Shown here in pieces: positions 36,013 to 46,800 of a DNA stretch of 64,000 nt. The position numbers were made by a program, and so were the translations under genes. Positions within the stretch are counted from its first letter, which is position 1. Each line of letters begins with the position of its first letter. The notes beneath the pieces are model-generated. The model worked only from the letters and a program-made list of their open reading frames with translations, made no database searches and was not told the DNA's origin. The DNA comes from Parapristionchus giblindavisi (Eukaryota; Nematoda; Chromadorea; Rhabditida; Diplogasteridae), in NCBI GenBank assembly GCA_943737045.1, contig CALSFV010000232.1:372001-436000 (forward strand). Direction: 5' to 3'.

Positions 36013-36845
36013 TAACTCCATAAAATCTGATAGCTATCGATCAATGACTCCTGTCACCTTCCCCAAGTCCATGCTATTGCTACTGTTATATTATGTTTTT
36101 CTCCTATCACTTGTGTATTCGCACCTGTCAAGGGCGCATCAAAGAAATAAATAAAGTATAATGAGTATTTCTCCTACAACCGTATGAGTTGACTTACATA
36201 TCTCATTATCGCTACGCATTTCATTTTGCTCATTTTCTCTGATCCCTTCTTAGGCGTAAATAGTGTTTATTCACGGTTAAGTGCGAATTTTGTTCAAATA
36301 TTGTGTATGTTAGGCCTTTCGATCTATGGACAGACAAACATCGGTTAGTGCAATGAATAACTTATTCCATGTATTAGAAATCCTAATTACCAACCTCTTT
36401 TGTTATTATTGTTGTTTGGGTACCCGTATGGACAGAGTACCCATAAGATGATTTACGTCTTTATCATATGTTCATTCACATTCATCTAATTTACTTATTA
36501 AACTTATTGTTAAATTGAATCGTTTAAATTTATGTTATTAAAAGATTCATCGAATAAGGAATAAACTAATTGTAAAGGTATTCTCGTTCGAATACGTTTT
36601 ATTCGCCGCACAGACACATAATCCTAGTCTACATTCAACAATAAGATTTTTTTAAACCTAAGTTATTTCTAGATTTAAAAGATATTTATCATTTCGAATG
36701 GGGTACTTTAGATGATTTATTCTTACTATTAACATTAACCACGTTCACTTTAGAAAAGCACATTGCTGAAAGATATATATCTTGTTGTTCAGCAAAATTA
36801 GTCTCATTTGTTCTTAAGTCCAACGCTTTCCAGCTCCAGTCGACG
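36013..36845 (+). promoter_or_regulatory. 5' flank of copy D
   Basis: 36240-36370 is one half of the palindromic MITE seen complete at 51511-51730. 36560-36845 matches the flanks of copies E and F: 'attcaacaataagattttt', 'catttcgaatgg', AAAGCACATTGCTGAAAGAT, TTGTTGTTCAGCA, and the candidate spliced-leader acceptor CGCTTTCCAG just before the ATG. Confidence 0.45.
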
Positions 36846-39800
36846 ATGAATTCAACACAGGATGATGATCTCCAGTCTGATCTTGGCTTCCAATTTGTTA
36901 TGACGTAATAATGCATTTGTAATCTTAAATCTGAATAATATTTTAAGATATCAAAAGTACCTAGCTCTGGGATCGTTGTTTACCGTTCATCCGATTATAT
37001 TTTTCATACTTTTCCATAGAAGTTCCCATTACAGTAATGCTGTGAGGAGAGGATACATTGCTAGCCAGGTATTGGTTATATTTTTTCAGCAGAATTATTT
37101 AAATTGAAACTCAGAGTCGAATGGTTACAGGAAATTGTATTTTTTGAACATCGTAATATTTACATGTTTTTTTCGAAGATTTTTATGGTATAATAAATAC
37201 ATATCCTCATTCAGATAACTTTTATGTTTCACGAATTCTACCAATGTTTCCTATTTCGCGTCTTCATAATCCTACCGCATGCCACCATTTATTGTGGAGG
37301 ACCACTATGTCGACTGGGCATCCCTAAATCTATTTTACGAGTAATATTTTTCACAGTTATTTATGTATCTATCAAAAACAGACAATGATTGACCCATTCC
37401 TTGATATATCTATTTATTTTATCAGCGTGCATATGCATAATAATGTAAACTAGAGAAAAAAGATATCAATAATGTGTCGGTGATGATTGCTTGATATGGC
37501 TTTGCTTACGGGCTGTGGGAGAACATTATGCAATGGTGCCTCTCTTACAATTTTTGTTAGATTCATTGTATCTTGGTAGAAGATACAATGGAAATATGAC
37601 GGTTACGATATTGATTATGAGTGAGCGAATGTATCGATAGTTGGAGTGGCTGGATCGAGTGGATGATAGAAGAAGGGGGGGCACCCATTCGAAAACACAA
37701 ATCGGTTGGGAGGTTCATGTTTGAGAATTGGAGTCCGAAAAATGCATGATGGTCCGAGACCAAATACTATTTGACATTAACAAGACATTTGACAGTGAGC
37801 CAACTTTTGTTTTTTCTAGATACCGTAATCTAGCTACCGTACCCTATAGTACTGTGGCGAAGTACATATGCGCCTACCACCTACGAATTTTACTCGATTC
37901 TTTAGTGACAAGTGTGATATTTGCAGAATAGATTTACCAAGATTAATTGCAAGGGAGAACTGGGAGAGACTAAAGCAATTACGAGTAACTCTGGTATTTC
38001 AAAACTTAAAGTCTGCTTACACTTTCACTTTAAGTCAGGCAGTACTTTCTCGAACAACAAAGGAGTGAGAGAGTGTAGCCAGAGAGTGGTGTTCAAAATT
38101 ATTATCATCGCTAATTAATTTCAGTGTATTTTCGAAATCTTTCTGGTATCCATCGTTCCTCCATTTATATTTATTCTTATTCGCTTACACTCGCTGGTCG
38201 TCACTTCTTCAGGATCTAAACTTTATTTCTCTAACAAGTACTGTTCATCCATCTATTAAAAAAATGAAATATATAAATGAATGTTGTAATTATCAATAAG
38301 TTGATGAAAAACGAATGAATGCCAATGAGAGAACAGAAATGCTGTATTTAAAAAAATGAAACTCTCGATTTTTCACGCTTTCGCTCGCCTTTCCTTTTTG
38401 CGGCGTTTTTCTTTGTTTCAGTCAAAATTCGACATGCATCATTATCACTAGTGTTTTCAGAGCTCAGGCATTGATTATCTCGTGCATTATCGTTCTTTTG
38501 ATAGCGAATGTCGTCGGAGTTGCCATATTTGCTGTCGATAGCGACAACGCTGACGACTTGCTCAAGGTTGGTTTTTCCTATTGAAGATTCCAATTTAGGG
38601 GAAATTATCCACCAAAAATGATAATTGAAGTAAATTCTGTGGCTAACGTTTATGTGTTCGAATATGGCTGTGTTGGAGGACCCATTATTGAAACTTCATT
38701 TCTGAACTGTTATTCCTAGCGATCAGAAAGCGTACGTTATAAAATGACAGATGTTCATTCAGTAAATTGATTGTTTACTGTTATGCTGGTTATTTTTCAC
38801 CCTCACAAAGGAAGCACCTAACCATTGACCGTATAAAATACACATGTTTATTTGGTGCAAGAGTAGCCAGCCACAGCCACTATGTGTTTCTGTTTAGAGA
38901 GAGAAAGAAAGAGCACAAGAGAGATAGCACGCAGATCAGAGAAAGTGAGGAAGAAAGGTAGGAAAAAGTGGGGAGTTGATGGATAGTTCTTTCTCTGTTT
39001 AGCATCCCGTAGCAAAGTACATTTTATCCTTATTTTATCCTATATAAGGAGGAGATTCTGAAATCGACCCATACGCTCATGTAAAGGTAGGCGAGGAATG
39101 ATCAAAAATATTTTCAAAAATTGCTAGTATGATCTACCAGATCCCGAAAAATCGATAATTCTTGGAACCCCCATGGTTCGACTCCCCGCTGATGCAACCT
39201 TTTTTTAAAATGTTTTTCATTCAATTTCAAGTTTTACTAACATTTTAGGAAATATACACATATAATCAAGTATAGTAAATAAGATACAGTCGAACCTGAC
39301 ACTGAGGGGTCATGGTCCATAAAACGAATTATCGGATCTCATAGACCATACCATCAACTCTTGAAACTACTGTTATGCATCCTTCACCTACCTGCGCATG
39401 CGCGCACGTCGATTTCAGAATCTCCTCCGTACAGTTTGGTGATTCCGTTAATACAGAAGCTAATGCAGAAACTGCAATCAAAAAAAGCAGCTATAGAGCT
39501 AGAAGTGTTAAATTACTTTGGACAATCGTGTAATGTTTACTCTTAGCAGCATGAATTTACGGCGTTTTCAAAGGACGGAGGAACACTTTTCATCTTCGGT
39601 ACATCCAGCACGTCAAAAAGTATTAGTATAGGTTCGTTAGGGGAAAATTGCCTATGCAAAGTGAAAAAATAGAAAAGAAACAAAAAAAGAGGAAAGAGTG
39701 TACAAAACGAGGAGATTTTTTCACTTTTTTCTATCATTTTTTAAATAAAGTTTAGAGCATAACATTGGTGATTTGCTCTTCGAACAAAACTTTCACACTC

Positions 39801-41900
39801 AATTATCATCGTTGATTTTTTCTTTTATTTTTTTAAGGAAAAATATTGTTTTCTTCACAACCAACAATCCTCTGGAACACAAAGGGGGAACAATAAAAAA
39901 GTAACATGATTTATGCTAAAAAATCAAACAGCTTTACAGAGATAACCATAATGATGGTGACAATATGCCTGATCGTATCTCTGGTCGTGGCTCTAACACT
40001 TCATATTAGATGGACAATGAGACATCGGATGGTATCCACTATAATTTATTATATTCATGGTATTGAGATGTTCGAAAGAATTTCACCAAAATTAAATGGA
40101 ACATCCTAGTTCTAATGTTAGTGTCGATTATTTATAAGTAGACAACAAACACTGGCTACACGACGGTCCGGAGATCCGATCGCAAACTGATTTCTTACAT
40201 TCTCGAAACATTCTAAAATTAATTAATATTTTTAAACAAAAAAAGTGCACTCCAATTTTTGACTCTTCTTATAGAATACAAAATTCCGCGTCGAATGAGT
40301 GGATTTTAAAAAATCGAAAGATACCTTTGAGAAAAATGGACCTGAAAATGACCCGAAAATATTTTTGATTTCAAACCCCCTCATGTTTGTACTCATATTG
40401 AAGACCTTTTTGATTAGAACTACTTTTATTTTCAACATTTTGTATGAAAGTCATGCACAAGAGAAATACATGAGTTTTTTTACTCACACGGTTTCTCAGC
40501 CAATTTTGTGAAAAGCGTCTATGTGAAAGAACATTTGACGAAATGTATTATAGTACACACCACTTGCAGTAAAATAAATTACGTTATACTAGCCGTATGG
40601 GAATGGAAAAAATACTAGTTTGAGAATACCAGAGTAGGACACGGTATCGATCGTAGTGCATTGGATATTTTCAATTTTGTAAATCATAACTACTTATATA
40701 TAGAAAGGTATGCTGACAGCGAAGACGACTCAACTACAGGACAAGCTCATACGCGTCCTTTTCTTGCAAGTTTGTTCTTTTGTATTATTTAGTACCAGCT
40801 AAAAATTTGACAAACCAAAATTTTTTTTTTTAAAGTTAGTAATATGCATTGGAATAAAAATCTTATTGTAAATATAATTAATTGCAGCAATACACGATCC
40901 AAATAACGCTCGTTATCCCATTAAGCCTTTTGGGACTGTATCTCACATTTGATATGTCGTCGTTCACTTTGCTCACATCAATTGTTCGAATCGTCGCAGT
41001 GGTAAGTTCCATCATTTTGAATAAAATATTAAAGAAGTGTTGATTTGGTTATCTTTTGCAGCCTATGTTCAGCTCACTTCCTCTGATGGCCGGACTGATT
41101 TTTATTTTCAAAAGCCCCTCAGGACAGGTAAAGTCGCGGTAGCACAGAACTTATGATGTTCCAGGAAGCTTTATTTCATAAAAGAAGAAAACTGTTTTTT
41201 TTTCAAATTAAAGATGGAAGCCCTCGAATGTCTATGCAAATGTATAACATATCTATTATGCAAGGGACAAGTGATATGCAAGAAATTAGCACGACCATTC
41301 ATCAATCCCGTAGCGCAGTGGTAAAAGTGCTCACTAGTAAGCGTATCGTCGCGTGTTCGAAACCTATTGCTGAACATTCCTATTTTCAAAATTTCGCGCC
41401 TTTGCCTGTACATCAAGCATGGATTCGTTCGTGATTCTAGCGATCAATAAGCTAAATTAGCATAAACTAATTTATGTAAGGTGTGCAGAATAACTTTTGC
41501 TATCTTTCTGTCTTCACAGTTAGTTCACGAAAATATTGCTCGGACACCACCTTTAAAGTGACACCCCAATCTAATTTGTATCTCTCCGCTCTGGTCACAC
41601 TCTCTCGTTTTCTTTCTCTACAAGAGTGTATTATTGCTAATGCGGAGAGTAAAATTAGCTTGGGTGTCCCTTTAAATGTTTTTTTATATATTTTTCTTGG
41701 CATTTGCTCAGTTATTATCGTTTACTTTCTTTGGCTTAAAGAAGGGCTCTCGAGAAATTTCGTCACTAAATTTACCCCTATCAAATGAAGTCCGTTGGCC
41801 GAATTTACGTTTGCAAACAGTTTCATTTCAGCTGTTCATCAAGTCCATTAGAGGAGGTCAAACGACGAAGCTCGGCAGAAAGACTATGCGACAACGATAA
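36846..41900 (+). CDS. Copy D: intact seven-transmembrane chemoreceptor, 11 exons, 337 aa
   Basis: Exons: 36846-36904, 36948-37068, 37215-37340, 38125-38237, 38461-38566, 39550-39631, 39940-40031, 40704-40769, 40888-41001, 41062-41127, 41832-41900. Phases agree and no internal stop is present. The protein starts MNSTQDDDLQSDLGFQF and ends SIRGGQTTKLGRKTMRQR, 13 residues shorter at the tail than copy A. TM2 loop: LPHATIYCGGPLCRLGI. Exon 8 encodes LQDKLIRVLFLQ. Introns are swollen by repeats: intron 3 (a 16-17-kb-type repeat and a MITE end), intron 5 (two MITEs), intron 7 (FB2-like arm) and intron 10 (SINE-like repeat, piggyBac-like MITE). Role as for copy A; it is closer to copies E and F. Confidence 0.8.
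38829..39028. mobile_element. CCGTATAAAAT-family MITE in intron 5 of copy D
   Basis: The left end, CCGTATAAAATACAC, and the right end, GTACATTTTAT, bracket a purine-rich core (AGAGAGAAAGAAAGAGCAC). Same family as 21318-22607 and 42828-43032. The last right-end bases are worn. Confidence 0.6.
39047..39428. mobile_element. Foldback MITE in intron 5 of copy D
   Basis: GGAGGAGATTCTGAAATCGAC at the left is mirrored by GTCGATTTCAGAATCTCCTCC at the right, ending at 39428. Inside is a perfect box-B-like GGTTCGACTCC near 39176 and a TACAGTCGAACCTGACACTG end near 39289 that resembles pogo/Tigger termini. Copies E and F keep only one side of the repeat (near 49000 and 59145). Confidence 0.55.
40085..40520. 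repeat. Diverged FB2 arm in intron 7 of copy D
   Basis: Words such as 'ctaatgttagtgtcgatta', 'cggtccggagatccgatcg', 'ccgcgtcgaatgag' and 'aaccccctcatgtttgtact' occur in the same order as in the FB2 half at 29930-30240. Identity is clearly lower than within the palindrome, so it is an older insertion. Confidence 0.7.
41213..41556 (+). repeat. tRNA-derived SINE-like repeat in intron 10 of copy D
   Basis: Shares its leader with 6133-6230, has box A TAGCGCAGTGG (41311-41321) and a decayed box B (TGTTCGAAACC), then a tail shared with 750-930 (TTTGCCTGTACATCAAGCAT and CTATCTTTCTGTCTTCACAG). The three copies together define one dispersed family. Confidence 0.55.
41557..41671. mobile_element. piggyBac-like MITE, 115 bp
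   Basis: TTAA stands on both sides (41553-41556 and 41672-41675). Ends read AGTGACACCC and, inverted from the right, AGGGACACCC; AATTTGTATCTCTCCGC pairs with GCGGAGAGTAAAATT inside. TTAA duplication is the piggyBac mark. It sits in copy D intron 10. Confidence 0.6.
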
Positions 41901-42445
41901 ATTCATAACTAATTTCTATTGTATCAAGAGGATAATGAAGTTGTTACATATAAAAATGTTTATTATGCAACAAGACACAATAATGTTTCATTGTAAATTA
42001 CAGCGATGGGCGTAAAAATGATATTTAGCGACTCCGTAAAACGTAAAGAGTTTATTCCTTATTCAGAGAATCTTATATTTACATAAATATAAACGATTAA
42101 ATCTAAAAGTGTAATATTGTGGCTAGGTGAATGTTTATGATAAAGTCTTAACCGTCTCATGTGCACTCTTTCCAGTCATGAAATATTTCAACAAACCGGG
42201 TTCACTATTTCATCACACGCATAATCTTCTTTCCTAGAGCGAGAATGCTAATCGTGCAACCTATGTGTATATTTGATTGCACTTGATAGTTGCCCGTGGG
42301 TAGGTAACGATACGGTTCCCGGTCCGAGGAGCCCAGGTAGATAGGTACTCCAGTCCGGGCGTTTAGTTGGCGACCTCGTTATTCCTCTGCTCAATTCAAA
42401 ACAATATGAGAGAAATATTAAAAAGAGTGAACATTATCACTGAAA
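41901..42445. other. Intergenic between convergent copies
   Basis: No gene seen. 42290-42400 has a GC-rich patch with a possible CCCGG...CCGGG stem (42320-42360). Nothing I recognise. Confidence 0.5.
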
Positions 42446-42792
42446 TCATCTTGATGCACTCGATATTACTCTGGTATTTCGAAACTTAAAGTCTACTTAA
42501 AGTTTTCACTTCAAGTAGACTTGTAAGTCTACTTAAAGTTAAACGTAAGTCTACTTAAAGTGGTGTGGTATACTGTAATGTATTACAAATATCAATAAAG
42601 TAATAATGTATATATGAAATGTTCTTTCACTTTAAGTATACTTAAAGTCTACTTCAAGTCTGTGACGTAGTTTAAGTAGACTTTCAGTTTCGAAATACCA
42701 GAGTAGGTGGGATATTTTCGCTGCGGATACGTTTGAGTAATCTCCCTGCTGATCATCGTTGTTCGAAATCCACGAATGGACTTGATGAATTG
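42446..42792 (-). pseudogene. Orphan last exon of another receptor copy, split by a MITE
   Basis: On the minus strand the codons read QFIKSIRGFRTTMIS, REITQTYPQRKISH, then after the MITE LISSASR and TGA. The acceptor before it has decayed (ACAT where other copies have ACAG). The tail resembles copy C (ISHLTSSASR). The other ten exons are absent. Confidence 0.8.
42469..42703. mobile_element. Tc1/mariner-like MITE inside the orphan exon
   Basis: Ends CTCTGGTATTTCGAAAC and GTTTCGAAATACCAGAG, flanked by TA (42467-42468 and 42704-42705). Removing it restores GATATTAGGTGGG, matching copy C (GATGTTAGGTGGG in the same orientation). The interior is built of AAGTCTACTTAAAGT repeats. Single ends of the family lie near 37983 and 40630 in introns of copy D. 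Confidence 0.85.
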
Positions 42793-42827
42793 ATGTAATG
42801 AAACTGAATGTTATTGTCCGTATAAAA

Positions 42828-43032
42828 TGTACTTGTGTTGCCTTGCTACTGGCTGCTAAACAGAGAAATAACTATCGATTAACTCCCCCCCCCCTTTACC
42901 CCTTCCCTTCTCACGCTCTCTCTAATCTATGTACTATCTCGCGTGGACTTTCTCACTAACTATAAATATAGAAATTTAATGTGTCTCTGGCTGTCTATTC
43001 TCACACCAAATAAACAAGTGCATTTTATACGG
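42828..43032. mobile_element. CCGTATAAAAT-family MITE, complete
   Basis: CCGTATAAAATGTACTTGTG at the left and CAAGTGCATTTTATACGG at the right. The core is pyrimidine-rich, opposite in orientation to the copy at 38829. Flanks do not show a clear duplication. Confidence 0.7.
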
Positions 43033-43071
43033 TCAATACCATAATTTTGACCAACGGACTTAATAATTGCA

Positions 43072-43398
43072 GGGATCTCTGCAATTTTAGGTGGGCCAAT
43101 ATTTTGGTCTAACATTTTTGGGTGCCTAAAATTTGGCTACCAGACAAGCCCCACTTTTAAGTTGGGTCAATAATTTGGTGGGTGAGCCAATAATTTGGTT
43201 CGAAGTGGGGTTGTTATTTTAGTCTAAAATTTTAGCCCCACTTCGAACCAAATTATTGGCTCAACCACCAAATTATTGACTCAACTTTAAAAGTGGGGCT
43301 TGTCTGGTAGCCAAATTTTAGAGTCAACTTTTACGATCCACCAAATTATTGGCCCCACTTCGACCAATTTATTGGCCACCCTAAAATTGCGGAGATGG
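43072..43398. mobile_element. Self-similar foldback MITE rich in CCAATAATTTGG words
   Basis: ATCTCTGCAATTTTAGG at the left mirrors CCTAAAATTGCGGAGAT at the right. Between them, variants of CCAATAATTTGGT and GAAGTGGGGC repeat on both strands, so each half is itself made of shorter palindromes. No coding sequence. Confidence 0.7.
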
Positions 43399-43424
43399 CG
43401 TTCATAACTAAAGAAATGTCATGA

Positions 43425-43560
43425 AATATTAACTGCATTTATAAGCTGGGCAGATGCGGGCAACTCACGAGATACGATGCGCTCCTCGGAGAATCCTAAT
43501 GGCGACCCAGCTACCCCCAAAATAGCTGAATAAAGTTGTTATAATGTAATGTAATGTAAT
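43425..43560 (+). repeat. 3' end of a non-LTR retrotransposon
   Basis: GGCAGATGCGGGCAACTCACG ... AATAGCTGAATAAAGTTGTT is followed by (TAATG)n. A GC-rich 3' UTR ending in a short-unit tail is the look of CR1- or RTE-type LINE ends. No coding part remains. Confidence 0.5.
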
Positions 43561-43836
43561 ATGAAAAAGTCGTCGTCTTTTTTGGTGTTAAGCTTTCTTG
43601 AACGTCATAAGTTCTGAGTAACCGATTTACATACCAAATAAGTGCAGGAGTTCGCGATTTGTGTGGAGTATGAAAAAACTTCTGGAATAAACAGTCTTAG
43701 AGAAAGAAGAAGTTCTTTTTTGTTCTTCCTTCGAAGAATCACTTGTTTACATAGATAACAAAGGTATACATTGTATAATAAACATTTTTTTAACAACTTC
43801 ATTATCATCTTGATACAATCGAAAGCAGATAGGATT

Positions 43837-46800
43837 TTATCGTTGTCGGATAGTTTCTCTGCTGAGCTTCGTCATTTGACCTCCTCGAATGGATTTGATG
43901 AACTGCTGTAATGAAACTGTATGCAAACGTAAATTTGGCCAACGGACTTCATTTGATGCGGCCAATTTAGTGACGAAATTACTCGACAGTCCCCTTCTTT
44001 TAGCCAAAGAAAAATGGCCATTATAACTGGAAAAAAATGAGAAAAAAACATTTAATTTGAAAAAAATGTTTTTTAAGCTTCATTTAGCATCAAAAGTTCT
44101 GTGTAATCGTCTTACCTCTCCTGAGGGGCTCTTGAAAATAAAAATAAGTCCAAACATCAGAGGAAATGAGCTGAACATAGGCTGCAAAGATATTCAAATC
44201 AAAACTTCTTTAAATTGACCGGGAAACGTCAAACAAGTTGATTTCATGTAAAAGTTCTTGAAATTCTGTTTCAAAAATATTAATCATATCATAAGAATTC
44301 TTTGGTAAGAAGAACGGCGCAGTAAAAACACTGCAGTCTTCTCCAATTAGCGGGATCCTTTTCCTAATTGCCACACCAACTCTTTGGAGACGAGTTGAAA
44401 TTGAATATTTCGATGTTAATTCTATCCGCAGTAGGGAGTTATTAAGAATGAAAATCAATAATGGGCTTTTTTGAGCTTTTTGATGCCTAATCACGCTGTA
44501 GTTCGGAACCCTCGACCGTGGTGTGGAGCAAGCTACAGTTATCCAAGTTCGTACAGAGAGTCGTTTCAAACATTCATATTTCTGATCAGCTTTTTGAGCT
44601 TATCAACATGAGATCAACTATTTTAACTATCTCTAATCGAAATTTTTGGATGTCTTCGGCCTTTTATATTTTATTCCAAAATGATGGAACTTACCACACC
44701 GACGATTCGAACAATTGATGTGAGCAAAGTAAATGAAGACATGTCAAATGTGAGATACAGTCCAAAAATACTTAATGGAATAACCATAAATATTTGGATC
44801 GTGTATTGCTGCAATTATGTTTTCTTAGATTTTTTTCATTCCAAAGCATGCTGCAAACTTTTCATAAATGTGCATATTGTTTCGAATCTCTATTTTTAGT
44901 GAGTTGTCAAATTTATAGCATGTATTAGATAATGTTAAACAACAAACATGCAAGAACAGGACGCGTATGAGCTTGTCCTGTAGTCGAGTCGTCTTCGCTG
45001 TCAGCATACCTTTCTGTAAATAAATATTTATGATTACCAAAATTGAAAATATGCAATGCACTATGATCGATACCGTAAGACCTTGGAGCAACTGCCCGAA
45101 TTCAATCGGTTAACCGTTAGCTGTGGTTTTTAATGCGGTGTTACATTTGCGAGAAGGGTACGTGTCCGTAAACTTTAATTTTGGTATGTGGTGGGAAACG
45201 TGTTTGAACATGTTATATAGTATCATTCTCACTTGTTAAATAGTGCAAGTCGCTGCTCGTAGCTTTTTGAAAAGAAATTACACACGATACTATACGAAAT
45301 AAATCGAAACCACAAAACAGAGGGTTGTCGAGGTTTGCAATCCATTTAATATGTCAAATGTCATAATTCGAAAGCGGTTTTTTTTTTGCTATTTTGACCA
45401 TCGAAGAGTTCGATGTGCCTTTATAAATTTCAGATCATGAAATTTAGTGTATTGAAAAGCAGTATGTTTTTGTTTTGTTTTGTAGGTTTATTTGTACCAA
45501 GATTCGAAATGTGTGAAACTTACGTCAAAAATATAATGTTTGGATGTTTCTAGTTTATGGCTAACAAGGGAAGTCTTTTATGTCTCAGTGAGACTTTTGA
45601 ATAAGAGTATTTTTCCTCGAAAGGTATAGGTTAAATATGATGGGAGCCAAAAAATTAGCTGCTGCCATGCACTTTCAGATTTTTTATAATTAATTTTAAT
45701 TTTGTGAAAATGCAATTTTCAAGTGCGCATGCATTATTTTTGACGCCGCTAAGTTTTTACGGCTCTTTCAGGTGCTCCTTATTAGATATGCTTGTCGGCA
45801 ACGTTTTGTGACCTTTTCAACATTTTTTTTTAAAAATTAAAAAATTAAAATTAATTATATAAAATCTGAAAGTGCATGGCAGCAGCTAATTTTTTGGCTC
45901 CTATCATATTTTTCCTGTACCAATCGAGGAAAAATACTCTTATTCAAAAGTCTCACTGAGACTAAAAAGACTTCCCTTGTAAATATTTTGCAGATAATTC
46001 TCAGCACTGATGTTTCCAGTGATTTGAACTATTTAGCATGTTCAAACTTGTTTCCTTTTCTTATTCATTTATTCTCATATGTATTTAGGGTCTGCAATGG
46101 TTTGCGAGAATAGTTGTCCACACGGCTCCTGAAAACCATCACCATCGACTATTCGGTTGAATTCGGGGTAGTTTGTCCAGAGCCAATTAGGTGTGGTTTA
46201 TGTTCAACAAGTAATCGATTATAGACAATCTCATCTTGATTCATGAGATTGGAAAACTACACCACAAATGAATTGCTGTTAAAACGCACTCTCCCTATCA
46301 GCGGAGGGGTGGTGACAGGGGGAGGGCACAAAGTTTCAAAATCGTCCTAGACCGTTCATATTTGGTGGTTAGAGTCCCTTGGGGTATATAATATCGATTT
46401 TTGATCTACCAAAGGTGAAAAATTCAAAATGATTTTTCCAATCGTGTCATATATCATTCGAAAGAGCCTTGAAAGTTATGTAAAACTGACAAGTTTCAAA
46501 AGATTTGGTACAATAGTTTTTGAGAAAAATCCGATTATCCGAAAAAAGGCCAGATTTTTTTCCTTTCGTTAAATAGCAGACTACTTTCCCATCATTTCTT
46601 GTCTCTGGGCATTTGATATCTTATGTAAGAATGGCGAAAATTTATGCAAACTTTTTTTAGTACCATTTTGGCTTCTAATCGACTTTTTTTCGTTCCTTAG
46701 ACTTTTTAAATGGTTTTCAATAATGATAAAACATGATTTCTATCTATTTTTGTTTTGCTTGTACGTGAACTTATTTTCTAAAGGAGATCACTTAAAGGGA

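Noticed and set aside
42290..42400. Small structured RNA or spliced-leader gene in the GC-rich patch
   Set aside because: A stem can be drawn, but there is no recognisable leader sequence, donor or Sm-like site.
44210..44569. 119-codon minus-strand gene
   Set aside because: The same 450-bp repeat elsewhere does not keep this frame, and it overlaps receptor intron 9.
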